A DNA stretch of 64,000 bases. It comes from Clostridium ganghwense (GTDB taxonomy: Bacteria; Bacillota; Clostridia; Clostridiales; Clostridiaceae). A program made the translations under genes and the position numbers. The DNA lies in contig NZ_JAPQES010000003.1 of the NCBI RefSeq assembly GCF_026735165.1, forward strand, positions 310,001 to 374,000, given 5' to 3'. A model generated the notes under the pieces. The model was not told the DNA's origin and ran no database searches. It saw only the letters and a list, made by a program, of their open reading frames with translations. Shown here one piece after another: positions 8,092-16,625 of this stretch (position 1 is its first letter; every line of letters starts with the position of its first letter).

Positions 8092-8565
8092 TTAGTATCT
8101 ACTTCTTTCTTTTAACTGTCTGTCAATATCTCTTTTTGCAGCTTTTTCTGCTATGGAATGTCTCTTATCGTAATTATGTTTACCTCTTGCTACTCCTAAA
8201 GCAACCTTAACTCTACCTTTTTTTAAGTATAGAGATAGTGGAACTAAAGTATATCCTTTTTGAGCTGTATATCCTAATAAAGTATCTATTTCTTTTTTAT
8301 GAAGGAGTAATTTTCGCTCTCTTAAAGGATCTTTATTAAATATATTTCCTTGTTCATAAGGACTTACATGCATGTTGCACAAAAATACTTCTCCATTTTT
8401 AACTTGGGCATAGCTATCTTTTAGATTGGCTTTTCCTGCTCTTATAGATTTAACTTCTGTACCTACAAGTGCCATACCTGCTTCAAAAACTTCATCTATA
8501 AAATAATCATGTCTAGCTTTTCTATTTTGTGCAAGAGTATTATCGCCTTTTTTATTTTTACTCAT
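8092..8565 (-). CDS. smpB: SsrA-binding protein SmpB
   Basis: RNA-binding partner of tmRNA, 157 aa, normal length. It contains the family motifs [38 protein letters not shown] and [20 protein letters not shown], with the basic C-terminal tail that enters the decoding centre. It is followed directly by ssrA. In many clostridia smpB follows rnr; here the thiamine operon and an HD-GYP gene lie between. Confidence 0.97.
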   Translation of the reverse strand: MSKNKKGDNTLAQNRKARHDYFIDEVFEAGMALVGTEVKSIRAGKANLKDSYAQVKNGEVFLCNMHVSPYEQGNIFNKDPLRERKLLLHKKEIDTLLGYTAQKGYTLVPLSLYLKKGRVKVALGVARGKHNYDKRHSIAEKAAKRDIDRQLKERSRY

Positions 8566-8640
8566 ATAAACACCTACTTTATAGTACTCAATTGTAGTAT
8601 TATATTATACATTATAAAACTAATTAAGTCAATAATATGA

Positions 8641-8664
8641 AAATTAGAGGTTTAACACCTCTAA
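8641..8664 (-). terminator. Terminator after the HD-GYP gene
   Basis: Stem TTAGAGGT / ACCTCTAA with a short loop, followed by TTTTC on the minus strand, about 20 nt after the HD-GYP stop. Confidence 0.65.
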
Positions 8665-8684
8665 CTCTTTAGTATAACTTAAGT

Positions 8685-9857
8685 TTATTTTAATTCAATT
8701 AAATCCATTAAGTCCAATTTCTCTTTTTCAAAATCAAATTGTTTTTCATTAAAAAGTCTTAAACATGCCTCTACAACATCAACATCATAAAAAATACCTT
8801 TATTATTACTTATTTCTTCTAATGCTAGCTTTCCATCCAAAGCTGGTCTGTATGGTCTATGAGAAGACATAGCTTCAACTACATCAGCTACAGCTATAAT
8901 TTTCGCTTCTAGTAAAATTTCATTATCCATTAATCCATAAGGATATCCTGCTCCATTTATCCTTTCGTGATGTTGAAGTACTATAGTATCAATTGGCCAT
9001 GGGAATTTTATTTTATTTAGTATATCATAACCAACTTGTGGGTGAGACTTGATAATGTTAAATTCTACGTCATTTAATTTACCTGGCTTACTAAGAAATT
9101 CAGAAGGAACATATATTTTACCAATATCATGAAGAATTCCTGCTATATAAATACTATTCAATTTTTCTTTTGGAAGTCCTAATTCCTTCGCTATATTGTA
9201 TGCAAGATATCCTACCCGTTGTTGATGATTAACAGTATATGGATCTCTTATATTCATTATTTGTAATACAACATTGATACTACTATTAAAACTTTTCTTT
9301 AAAAGTTCAATGTTTTCATTAAGTTTTTCTTCTATAATTTTTCGTTCTTCAGTTCTTTTTTTAACTTCTTTTTCTATCTTATCATAATTATTTAGTAAAT
9401 TTTCTTCTCTTCTTTTCAATTTATTAATATCTGTCCCTATAGATTGAAGTTCTATAACTTTATCATTACGGTCAAAAAACGCAGTATCTGTCCATCTTTG
9501 CCAGTTTTCTTCTCCATTTGAATCTATTACTCTATATTCATAAGTTATCGAATTATTTTCAACACTAAAAGAATCTAGTTTTTCTAAAATCTTTTGATGA
9601 TCTTTCTTTGGGACTAATTTCAAAAATTTACTTCCAATTAATTCATCATATTTTAAATTAAAACAATCACAATAAGCTTTATTAACAAAAGTTAGTGTGG
9701 TATCAGGTAAGAACCTACAGATTAAATTACTTTGATTTTCTACAATAAGGCTATATTTCTTTTCATCAATTTTAAATAGTTCTTCATTCCATTTATTTTT
9801 AGTAACATCTTCTATTTTGCAAATATTATACTTAACATTATTACTTTGTTCTTTCAT
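8685..9857 (-). CDS. PAS + HD-GYP domain protein (probable cyclic-di-GMP phosphodiesterase)
   Basis: Signal protein of 390 aa. An N-terminal PAS domain (about 35-155, with NWQRWTDTAFFD near its end) is followed by a coiled-coil linker (about 155-190) and an HD-GYP domain (about 190-370). HD-GYP metal and catalytic motifs are intact: HDIGKIYVPSEFL, KSHPQVGYDIL, QHHERINGAGYPYGL and VADVVEAMSSHRPYR. HD-GYP enzymes hydrolyse c-di-GMP to pGpG or GMP. No membrane segment is seen, so it is cytoplasmic and the PAS domain is the likely sensor. The gene is monocistronic with its own terminator. Two GGDEF proteins elsewhere in the window could supply its substrate. Confidence 0.87.
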   Translation of the reverse strand: MKEQSNNVKYNICKIEDVTKNKWNEELFKIDEKKYSLIVENQSNLICRFLPDTTLTFVNKAYCDCFNLKYDELIGSKFLKLVPKKDHQKILEKLDSFSVENNSITYEYRVIDSNGEENWQRWTDTAFFDRNDKVIELQSIGTDINKLKRREENLLNNYDKIEKEVKKRTEERKIIEEKLNENIELLKKSFNSSINVVLQIMNIRDPYTVNHQQRVGYLAYNIAKELGLPKEKLNSIYIAGILHDIGKIYVPSEFLSKPGKLNDVEFNIIKSHPQVGYDILNKIKFPWPIDTIVLQHHERINGAGYPYGLMDNEILLEAKIIAVADVVEAMSSHRPYRPALDGKLALEEISNNKGIFYDVDVVEACLRLFNEKQFDFEKEKLDLMDLIELK

Positions 9858-10042
9858 AATATGTTGTTTGTCCTTTCCTCGTTTGTTATGTGTTGGACCT
9901 TAAATTTTATTAAATATAATTAATATTCATAAAATATATTTTCTATTATGTACTTATTTATAATTATACACTTATTCCTAATATATTTCTATATTTTAAA
10001 CCAGCAGCATTAAATACCTCTTTTTAAAAGACCCTTTGTAAA

Positions 10043-10087
10043 ACAAAAGTTCTTTAAACTTAAAATAATAAGGTTAAAGAACTTTTT
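10043..10087 (-). terminator. Terminator of the thiamine operon
   Basis: Inverted repeat AAAGTTCTTTAA(A)CTT / AAGGTTAAAGAACTTT just downstream of thiH; T-rich sequence follows on both strands. Confidence 0.65.
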
Positions 10088-10101
10088 CTCTCTTTATAAT
10101 A

Positions 10102-11205
10102 TTAAATTTTCATCCAATCTTTAAATACAGGTTGATATCCTACTTCTAACAATCCTTCTCTTACCTCATCAACACTTCTACCATCTACTATATCAAATTG
10201 AGGATCATTATTTTCTTCTGAAGTATGTCCCCCTACTTCTGTAGATACTCCTGCTGATATTTTATTAACACCTAATGGTATTAAATTATTTTTGAATTCT
10301 GCACTTTCTCTTGTAGTCATTGTAATTCCTAAACGAGGTAAAAATACTCTACATGCCAATATCATTTGAACTATATTTCTATCATTTACATCATGTATAT
10401 CTGTAAAACTTCCTGCATGAGATCTTATTCTAGGAAGTGCAACTGCTACATCAATATCAAAATATTTATCTTGAAGATATTTAGCATGAAGTCCTACATA
10501 GAAAAATTCTTTTCTCCAATCATCTAATCCTAAAAGAGCACCTATACATACACTTCTCATTTTAGCTTTACAAACTCTTTCCGGAGCATCTAATCTAAAC
10601 ATATAATTCTTTTTAGGACCTGCAATATGTACTTTATCATATATTTCTTCATTATAAGTCTCTTGAAACATAGCAAAACCGTCTACTCCAGCTTCAGAAA
10701 GTTGATTATATTCCTCTTGCTTAAGAGCATATACCTCTATGGATATAGAATCAAAATATTTTTTTAATATTTTAACTGCATCAATCATATAAGAAACTGG
10801 TGTTTCTTTTCTTGATGATCCCGTTAAAATAAGAATATGTCTTAATCCTGTGTCATGAATTCTTTTAGCTTCTTCTTCTATTTCTTCCATTGTAAGTTTT
10901 TTTCTTTTTATATGATTCGTATAATTAAAACCACAATAAGCACATTTATTCACACAATAATTTGCTAAATACATTGGTGTAAATAGCAATACAGCTTTTC
11001 CAAAATTATTCAATGTCAATTGATGAGCCTTTTCAGCTATTTCTTCAAAATAATTTTCTGCAGCAGGAGACAACAACGTTAAAAAATCATACACATCTAA
11101 TTTATGCTTATTTATAACTCTCAGAACATCTTCTCCAGTTACATTTTCCCAAAAATTTTCAAAATCAAATTCTTTATATTTTAAATATTCATCGTAAAAA
11201 CTCAT
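10102..11205 (-). CDS. thiH: 2-iminoacetate synthase ThiH
   Basis: Radical-SAM enzyme of 367 aa that cleaves tyrosine to dehydroglycine (2-iminoacetate), the glycine-derived part of the thiamine thiazole, with release of p-cresol. The [4Fe-4S]/SAM motif CVNKCAYCGF is near residue 87, followed by ILILTGSSRKETP, the AMFQETYNEEIY strand and a C-terminal VSTEVGGH. It partners with ThiG and uses the ThiS thiocarboxylate product. It is the last gene of the operon, two nt after thiG, and is anaerobe-type, in contrast to the ThiO oxidase of aerobic bacilli. Confidence 0.95.
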   Translation of the reverse strand: MSFYDEYLKYKEFDFENFWENVTGEDVLRVINKHKLDVYDFLTLLSPAAENYFEEIAEKAHQLTLNNFGKAVLLFTPMYLANYCVNKCAYCGFNYTNHIKRKKLTMEEIEEEAKRIHDTGLRHILILTGSSRKETPVSYMIDAVKILKKYFDSISIEVYALKQEEYNQLSEAGVDGFAMFQETYNEEIYDKVHIAGPKKNYMFRLDAPERVCKAKMRSVCIGALLGLDDWRKEFFYVGLHAKYLQDKYFDIDVAVALPRIRSHAGSFTDIHDVNDRNIVQMILACRVFLPRLGITMTTRESAEFKNNLIPLGVNKISAGVSTEVGGHTSEENNDPQFDIVDGRSVDEVREGLLEVGYQPVFKDWMKI

Positions 11206-11207
11206 TT

Positions 11208-11984
11208 TTATGCCTCTCCTTCATTTAAAAATCCTGTTAAAGGTGAAGATGCATTAGCATGTTTTCTTACATCTCCTGTTTTTGCAACATAAGCCATCCT
11301 TCCTGCTTTTACTGCAAAATTAAAAGCTTCTGCCATTTTAATAGGATCTCCTGCCGTAGCTATCGCTGTATTTACTAAAACCGCTGATGCTCCCATTTCC
11401 ATAGCCTCAGCAGCTTCGGATGGTTTACCTATACCTGCATCTACAACTATAGGAAGTTCTATCTCATCAATTAAAATTTGAACCATTTCTTTAGTTCTTA
11501 TACCTCTATTAGTTCCAATAGGCGCTCCCAAAGGCATAACTGCTGCTGCACCAGCCTCTACTAATCTTTTAGCATCCATTAAATCTGGGTTCATATACGG
11601 TAAAACAATAAATCCTTCTTTAGCTAAAATTTCTGTTGCTTTAATTGTTTCCTTATTATCTGGAAGTAAATATTTATTATCTGATATAACTTCAATTTTA
11701 ATCCAGTTTCCACAACCACTTGCTTTAGCTAATCTTGCAATTCTAACAGCTTCTTCAGCATTTCTAGCTCCAGAAGTATTTGGAAGAAGGATTCTATCTT
11801 TAGGTATATAATCTAAAACATTTTCTTCTTTAGAAGTTATATCCACTCTTCTTAACGCCATAGTTATTACTTGTGATTCTGATTTTTCTATAACCTCTGT
11901 AAGCATTTTTTTATCTGGGAACTTACCCGTTCCAGTAAACAATCTATTTTTAAATTCTACTCCACCAATTTTTAAGTTGTCCAT
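11208..11984 (-). CDS. thiG: Thiazole synthase ThiG
   Basis: TIM-barrel thiazole synthase of 258 aa that condenses deoxyxylulose phosphate, dehydroglycine and ThiS-thiocarboxylate. It begins [16 protein letters not shown] and contains [14 protein letters not shown] (the Schiff-base Lys region), [14 protein letters not shown], and [20 protein letters not shown]. The ATG at 11982-11984 is preceded by AGGAGTG; an upstream in-frame GTG lies inside that site and is rejected. Tight spacing with thiF and thiH indicates a single transcript. Confidence 0.95.
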   Translation of the reverse strand: MDNLKIGGVEFKNRLFTGTGKFPDKKMLTEVIEKSESQVITMALRRVDITSKEENVLDYIPKDRILLPNTSGARNAEEAVRIARLAKASGCGNWIKIEVISDNKYLLPDNKETIKATEILAKEGFIVLPYMNPDLMDAKRLVEAGAAAVMPLGAPIGTNRGIRTKEMVQILIDEIELPIVVDAGIGKPSEAAEAMEMGASAVLVNTAIATAGDPIKMAEAFNFAVKAGRMAYVAKTGDVRKHANASSPLTGFLNEGEA

Positions 11985-11995
11985 AATCCACACTC

Positions 11996-12802
11996 CTATA
12001 TATTTTTTTCACCCATTATTAGTCTTAAAACAGTGTTAGCTTGATGATTTGCTGCAATAGCAACTCTTGGTGCCATCAACCCACATCCCGGTTTAGCTTC
12101 ATAAGTTTCATCTCCAATTAAATAAAAGTTATCATTGATTTTTTTAGTTTTTATAGTATTATTAGAAAAATACCCAGCCATTCCTGACGCAGCAACTATA
12201 ATTTTATTTCTTTTTTTACTGAATATTGTATTAACTAATACAGCTTTAGCCTCTGGATTATCAAAAGCTTCAACTATAATATCAACCTCTTTAAAAACAC
12301 TTAATGCATTTTCTTCTGTAATATATTCATTTTTAATTTCTACTTCTACAAAAGGATTAATCTCTAAAATAAGTTCCTTCATTGCCTCTACTTTCGTCAT
12401 ACCTAAATGTTTTATTAAATATTGCTGTCTATTTAAGTTACTAGGCTCAACTATATCAAAATCTACTAATACAAGTTTACCTATTCCTAGTCTTGCAAGA
12501 GACACTGCTGCATTTGAACCAAGTCCTCCTAAGCCTGCAATTCCTACGCAAGCTTTTTTAACTTTTTCATGTACCTTTGGAGTATGACGTGAAACTAAAA
12601 GATGCTCTAATTCTCCTTTAGTTGGGGTTTTACCTTTTTCTATTAAAATTATTTTATCTTTTTCTTTTAGAATAAAATCTTCTTTTATAATAAATCCATT
12701 TAAAATTACTACATCTGCATCTTTCTTAAAAATATCTCTAACTTCATAAGCAGTAATATTATCTTCTACGGTTAAATGTTTTTCATTTACAAATATATTC
12801 AT
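11996..12802 (-). CDS. thiF: ThiS adenylyltransferase ThiF, with N-terminal ThiS-like domain
   Basis: E1-like enzyme that adenylates the C-terminal glycine of ThiS. Residues about 75-268 are the adenylation domain: [20 protein letters not shown] (nucleotide loop), [25 protein letters not shown], and [16 protein letters not shown]. Residues 1 to about 65 ([15 protein letters not shown] through LILIEKG-like beta strand) resemble a ThiS/ubiquitin-like fold lacking the C-terminal Gly-Gly, so this looks like a natural fusion. The ATG at 12800-12802 after GGTGGGGG is chosen; an upstream GTG at 12815-12817 overlaps the end of thiS. Confidence 0.9.
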   Translation of the reverse strand: MNIFVNEKHLTVEDNITAYEVRDIFKKDADVVILNGFIIKEDFILKEKDKIILIEKGKTPTKGELEHLLVSRHTPKVHEKVKKACVGIAGLGGLGSNAAVSLARLGIGKLVLVDFDIVEPSNLNRQQYLIKHLGMTKVEAMKELILEINPFVEVEIKNEYITEENALSVFKEVDIIVEAFDNPEAKAVLVNTIFSKKRNKIIVAASGMAGYFSNNTIKTKKINDNFYLIGDETYEAKPGCGLMAPRVAIAANHQANTVLRLIMGEKNI

Positions 12803-12806
12803 GCAA

Positions 12807-13001
12807 TCAGCCCCCACCTACAAAGCTTATAATCTCAACCTTATCTGCTTCATTAAGTACAAATTCATTATATTTTTCCTTTGTAACTATTTCTAAGTTA
12901 GTTTCTACAACCACCTTGTCCAAATTTAAATCAAGCTTTTTAAGAAGTTCTTCTATAGTTACTCTTTCATCAAAATTCATCTCTTCACCATTAACTACCA
13001 T
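12807..13001 (-). CDS. thiS: Sulfur carrier protein ThiS
   Basis: Ubiquitin-like sulfur carrier of 64 aa; its C-terminal glycine is adenylated by ThiF and converted to thiocarboxylate to donate sulfur to the thiazole. It begins MVVNGEEM and ends FVGGG, giving the required Gly-Gly terminus. The ATG at 12999-13001 follows GAGGAGGGG at ideal spacing; a longer frame reaching 13067 would be an unsupported extension. It ends just before thiF. Confidence 0.93.
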   Translation of the reverse strand: MVVNGEEMNFDERVTIEELLKKLDLNLDKVVVETNLEIVTKEKYNEFVLNEADKVEIISFVGGG

Positions 13002-13134
13002 ACTTTTCACCCCTCCTCTTATGTGTATAAATATATTTATATACTTTGAATTTATTGTATAATTCAAAATATTCTGATTATATTTGATGCTGTTTTACCC
13101 AAAAACTAAGCTTATTTTATTTTTTAATTCTGTT

Positions 13135-13743
13135 TTAAATTGTTGATTTCTTAAAACATAGCCTATTTTTCAATAACTTTGTAGCTATATATGGATCTTC
13201 AGCTGCCATAATATAAGACATAACTGCAACTCCACTAGCACCAGTTGAAAGAACCTGCCATACATTTTTTTCATTGATGCCACCTAAAGCTATTACGGGT
13301 ATACTTACATTTGATGTGATAGATTTAATAAACTCCACTCCTCTTGGTCTTAATCCTTTTTTACAATTTGTTTCATATACGTGCCCTGTTAGTATATAAT
13401 CAGCTCCATTTTTTTCTGCTAATACTGCTTCTTCTAAACTATGTACTGATACCCCTAACAAACCATCAAATTTATATTTTTGTTCCATAAATTTTTCAAA
13501 TCCTATATGAAATCCCTGAGCTTTTATTTTTCTTGCTAACTCAATATTTCCATTAACAATTAGTTTTACATTTTCACCTGATGTTATCTCTTTAATTTTC
13601 TTTGCAATTGGCAGCAATTCTTTAAAAGACAAGTCTTTTTCTCTAAGAATAATAGTATCTACGCCACCATCAACAGCTTTCTGTACAACACTACATAAAT
13701 CACCAGATTTTACAATATTTCTATTAGTTATAAGATATAACAC
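13135..13743 (-). CDS. ThiE/TenI family protein (thiamine phosphate synthase or thiazole tautomerase)
   Basis: TIM-barrel of 202 aa: IILREKDLS, then IVNGNIELARKIKAQGFHIG, LGVSVHSLEEA, ADYILTGHVYET, RPRGVEFIKSI and PVIALGGINEKNV. ThiE enzymes normally carry INDR and a GQxD pair for the pyrimidine substrate; here these read VNGN and GFEK. That favours TenI (thiazole tautomerase) over a true ThiE, but the point is open. First gene of the operon, directly under the TPP riboswitch. Start is GTG at 13741-13743, with an in-frame stop one codon upstream and GGTGATG as a distant ribosome site; a short overlapping frame starts at the better site GGGAGAG. Confidence 0.8.
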   Translation of the reverse strand: MLYLITNRNIVKSGDLCSVVQKAVDGGVDTIILREKDLSFKELLPIAKKIKEITSGENVKLIVNGNIELARKIKAQGFHIGFEKFMEQKYKFDGLLGVSVHSLEEAVLAEKNGADYILTGHVYETNCKKGLRPRGVEFIKSITSNVSIPVIALGGINEKNVWQVLSTGASGVAVMSYIMAAEDPYIATKLLKNRLCFKKSTI

Positions 13744-13796
13744 TTTTTATCATCACCATTCTCTCCCTTATTTCTATTAAAATATTTTACAAAAAC

Positions 13797-13824
13797 AAAA
13801 GCTTACCCGAAGGTAAGCTTTTTA
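13797..13824 (-). terminator. Riboswitch-controlled intrinsic terminator
   Basis: Stem AAAGCTTACC / GGTAAGCTTT with a CGAA-type loop, followed on the minus strand by TTGTTTTTG. It lies between the TPP aptamer and the thiE/tenI start and is the expected expression platform. Confidence 0.85.
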
Positions 13825-13858
13825 TATAAACATCTAAAATCTACTCTAATAAAAATTA

Positions 13859-13957
13859 AAGTATTGCTTTGCTTTTCCTACGATAATACTAATTATTTCA
13901 GGTTCAAAGGATTCCGACATAAATCGATCTCAGCCATTTGGCACTCCCAGCATCTTT
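13859..13957 (-). promoter_or_regulatory. TPP riboswitch (THI element)
   Basis: On the minus strand the aptamer shows all conserved blocks in order: GCTGGGAGTGCC, GGCTGAGAT, CCTTTGAACCTGA, and CGTAGGAAAAGC. P1 is AAAG..TGCT with AGCA..CTTT. It precedes a terminator and the tenI/thiE-thiS-thiF-thiG-thiH operon, so thiamine pyrophosphate should end transcription early. A promoter with TATAAT-like sequence lies near 13,980-14,000. Confidence 0.96.
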
Positions 13958-14034
13958 TATTTATTAACTTTTACATGTATATTATAACTTATTATACTAT
14001 ATTTGTAAAGCTTATAAAAACAACTTGTTATTCA

Positions 14035-16245
14035 TTACAGTAATTGAAATTCTTCAAATTCATTCTCTTGTTTCTCTTTTTCAAGCTCATCTAGTTCCAA
14101 ATTGGGATAGTCAGTATTTTCTTCTTCTATGTTCTGTTTTATAACATCAAAATAAATCTCATGTGCATCCATGTCAACTTTAGATACCTTTATTTTAATT
14201 TCATCACCTAATCTATACTGATTCTTTGTTTTCTCTCCTATTAAGCATAGATGCTGTTCATCATATACATAATAGTCATCAGCCAAAGTACTCATATGAA
14301 CTAATCCTTCTACTGTATTTGGAAGTTCAACAAACATTCCAAAGTTGGTAACTGATGAAATTATTCCACTATACTCTTCACCTATTCTTTCACTCATGTA
14401 TTCAGCTTTCTTTAAATCATCAACTTCTCTTTCAGCCTCTACTGCAAGTCTTTCCATATCAGAGGATTGAACTGAAGCATATTCCACAGCTTTATCAAGC
14501 TGCTTTATTCTTTGTTCATCTATGGTACCCTCTAAAGATTGCTTAATTATTCTATGAATAATTAAATCTGGATATCTTCTTATTGGTGAAGTAAAATGAC
14601 AGTAGTATCTTGCTGCAAGACCAAAATGCCCAACACATTGTGGTGCATATCTAGCTTGTTGCAGCGATCTAAGAAGTAATGTATTTACTACAGTTTCTTC
14701 TTTCTTTCCTCTAACTTTTTCAACGATATCTTGAAGAGCCTTTGGATGAACCTCTTGACCCATCTTTACAAAGTATCCTAAATTATATGCAAACTCTCTA
14801 AATCTTTGAAGCTTTTCTTCATTTGGATCTTCATGAATTCTATACACAAAAGGTAATTTAGTCCAATACATATGTTCAGCTATTGTCTCATTACAAACTA
14901 GCATAAATTCTTCAATAATTCTATTAGCAATAGCACGCTCATATGGTTTTATATCAATTGGTTTTCCATTATAATCTAGAATTATCTTACATTCTTCAAA
15001 ATCAAAATCAATTGCTCCTCTGTTCAATCTCTTCTTATATAGAATTCCACATAATTCTTCCATAAACTTAAATTCTTCATATAAATACTTATATTTCTCT
15101 ATAAGCTCTGAATCTCCATCTCTTAATATCTTTGTAACATCAGTATATGTCATTCTTTCATTAGTTTTTATTACACTCTTTGTTATTCTATAATCTACAA
15201 CTTTTCCCTCTTTATTTATTTCCATGAAGCAAGTCATTGCAAGTCTATCTACTCTAGGATTTAAGCTGCATATTCCATTAGACAATTCCTTAGGAAGCAT
15301 AGGTATAACTCTATCAATTAAATAAACTGATGTAGCTCTCTTTAAGGCTTCTCTATCAAGAGGATTTTTTTCTCTTACATAGTGAGATACATCTGCAATG
15401 TGTACTCCTAAATAATAATTTCCATTCTCAAGCTTTTGTATAGATACAGCATCATCTAAATCTTTAGCATCTGCTCCATCTATAGTTACCATCTTTAAAT
15501 CTCTTAAATCTTCTCTTCTTGCATACTCTTCTTCTCTAATTTCATTAGGTATTTTTTCAGCAAATTTTTGCACCTTTGGTGGAAACTCTTCTGGAAGCTT
15601 AAACTTCTTAATTATAGTTAAAATATCAATTCCTTTTTCACCTTTTTGACCTAATATTTGCTTAACTCTACCTTCTGGATTTCTTCTTTTTTCTGGCCAC
15701 TCAGTTATCTCTACTATAACTATATCTCCAGTTTTGGCACCATTCTTATCACCCTTTGGAATAAATATATCATGATTTATTCTTTTATCCTCAGCAATTA
15801 CGAAACCAAAATTCTTACTGTTTTCATATACACCTATTATAGTTTTATTGGCTCTTTCGAGAATTCTTATAATTTCTCCTTCACATTTTTTACCATTTTT
15901 ATCTTCTTTAATAACTCTAGCTACTACTCTATCGCCATTCATAGCACCGTTCATATATGAAGATGTTATAAATATATCTGGTCTATCAGTATCAGGTATA
16001 ACAAATCCAAAGCCTTTTTGATGTCCTTGAAGTTTTCCTGTAATAAGTCCCATTTTTTCTGGTATTCCATAATGATTTGTACGAGTCTTTATTATTTGTC
16101 CATCCTTTTCCATATCGTTAAATAAATCCTTAAAATCATTCATATCACGCTTTGATATTCCAAATACTCTAGCTAATTCTTGTATGTCCATAGGCTTATA
16201 TGCCTGTTCTCTCATAAAATTCAAAATAATTTCTCTTATATTCAT
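14035..16245 (-). CDS. rnr: Ribonuclease R
   Basis: Processive 3'-5' exoribonuclease, 736 aa. Order: N-terminal winged helix (1-65), cold-shock/OB domains (about 70-225, GKLQGHQKGFGFVIPD), RNB catalytic domain (about 245-580, with TIDGADAKDLDDAVSI holding the metal-binding aspartates), and a C-terminal S1 domain (about 630-712, EYSGIISSVTNFGMFVELPN). It degrades structured RNA and takes part in tmRNA-linked decay, which suits the nearby smpB and ssrA. The RNB active-site DAKDLDDA is intact. ATG follows GGAGGG. Confidence 0.96.
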   Translation of the reverse strand: MNIREIILNFMREQAYKPMDIQELARVFGISKRDMNDFKDLFNDMEKDGQIIKTRTNHYGIPEKMGLITGKLQGHQKGFGFVIPDTDRPDIFITSSYMNGAMNGDRVVARVIKEDKNGKKCEGEIIRILERANKTIIGVYENSKNFGFVIAEDKRINHDIFIPKGDKNGAKTGDIVIVEITEWPEKRRNPEGRVKQILGQKGEKGIDILTIIKKFKLPEEFPPKVQKFAEKIPNEIREEEYARREDLRDLKMVTIDGADAKDLDDAVSIQKLENGNYYLGVHIADVSHYVREKNPLDREALKRATSVYLIDRVIPMLPKELSNGICSLNPRVDRLAMTCFMEINKEGKVVDYRITKSVIKTNERMTYTDVTKILRDGDSELIEKYKYLYEEFKFMEELCGILYKKRLNRGAIDFDFEECKIILDYNGKPIDIKPYERAIANRIIEEFMLVCNETIAEHMYWTKLPFVYRIHEDPNEEKLQRFREFAYNLGYFVKMGQEVHPKALQDIVEKVRGKKEETVVNTLLLRSLQQARYAPQCVGHFGLAARYYCHFTSPIRRYPDLIIHRIIKQSLEGTIDEQRIKQLDKAVEYASVQSSDMERLAVEAEREVDDLKKAEYMSERIGEEYSGIISSVTNFGMFVELPNTVEGLVHMSTLADDYYVYDEQHLCLIGEKTKNQYRLGDEIKIKVSKVDMDAHEIYFDVIKQNIEEENTDYPNLELDELEKEKQENEFEEFQLL

Positions 16246-16428
16246 TTATTTCCCTCCAATCTTCCTATTTTATCTAAAACAAACTTCCTTTATTTATTTT
16301 CTACTAATTTGATGCATAATATTCAAAAATTTATTTTATAGGCAACAATAATATATATTACAATAGTATAGTAAAAGAGAATACCAGTCAAACGTTTCTA
16401 CATATAAGAATGTTGAGAAGCAATATTC

Positions 16429-16588
16429 AATAACCAGTAACCAGTAACAAATAGCCAGAAAGAAAAATAAAAAGAGCAAGAATATAGAGAATATCTATGT
16501 TCTTACTCTTTCTTTTATCTAAGTTTAGGTTTTACCTTAGCAAAACTTTCTTCACTACTAATTACTGGCATCTCGCTACTGATTACTA
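16429..16588. repeat. Pair of degenerate 7-nt periodic repeat arms flanking a terminator
   Basis: Arm A (16429-16456) reads as four heptamers AATAACC AGTAACC, then AGTAACA AATAGCC. Arm B (16554-16588) reads ACTACTA ATTACTG, then GCATCTC GCTACTG ATTACTA. The arms are roughly inverse complements of each other and flank the hppA terminator hairpin. The same 7-nt design recurs between tpiA and gpmI and between pgk and tpiA. The rest of the 380-nt spacer 16246-16625 holds no gene. Confidence 0.6.
16471..16512 (-). terminator. Terminator downstream of hppA
   Basis: Long stem AAAGAGTAAGAACATAGA / TCTATATTCTTGCTCTTT on the minus strand, followed by TTATTTTT. A second AT-rich inverted repeat (AATAAAATT / AATTTTATT, about 16590-16616) lies nearer the hppA stop. 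Confidence 0.8.
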
Positions 16589-16625
16589 AAATAAAATTAC
16601 TTAACAATTTTATTTTACAGTGTTT

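Noticed and set aside
8566-8684. Possible c-di-GMP (GEMM) riboswitch near the HD-GYP gene, or elsewhere near the GGDEF genes
   Set aside because: No GEMM consensus blocks were found in any leader of these genes.
12135-12587. Long plus-strand open frame opposite thiF
   Set aside because: Antisense shadow of an intact ThiF enzyme, no ribosome site.
16429-16588. CRISPR-like array in the repeat region
   Set aside because: Units are 7 nt and contiguous, with no spacers; no cas genes in the window.
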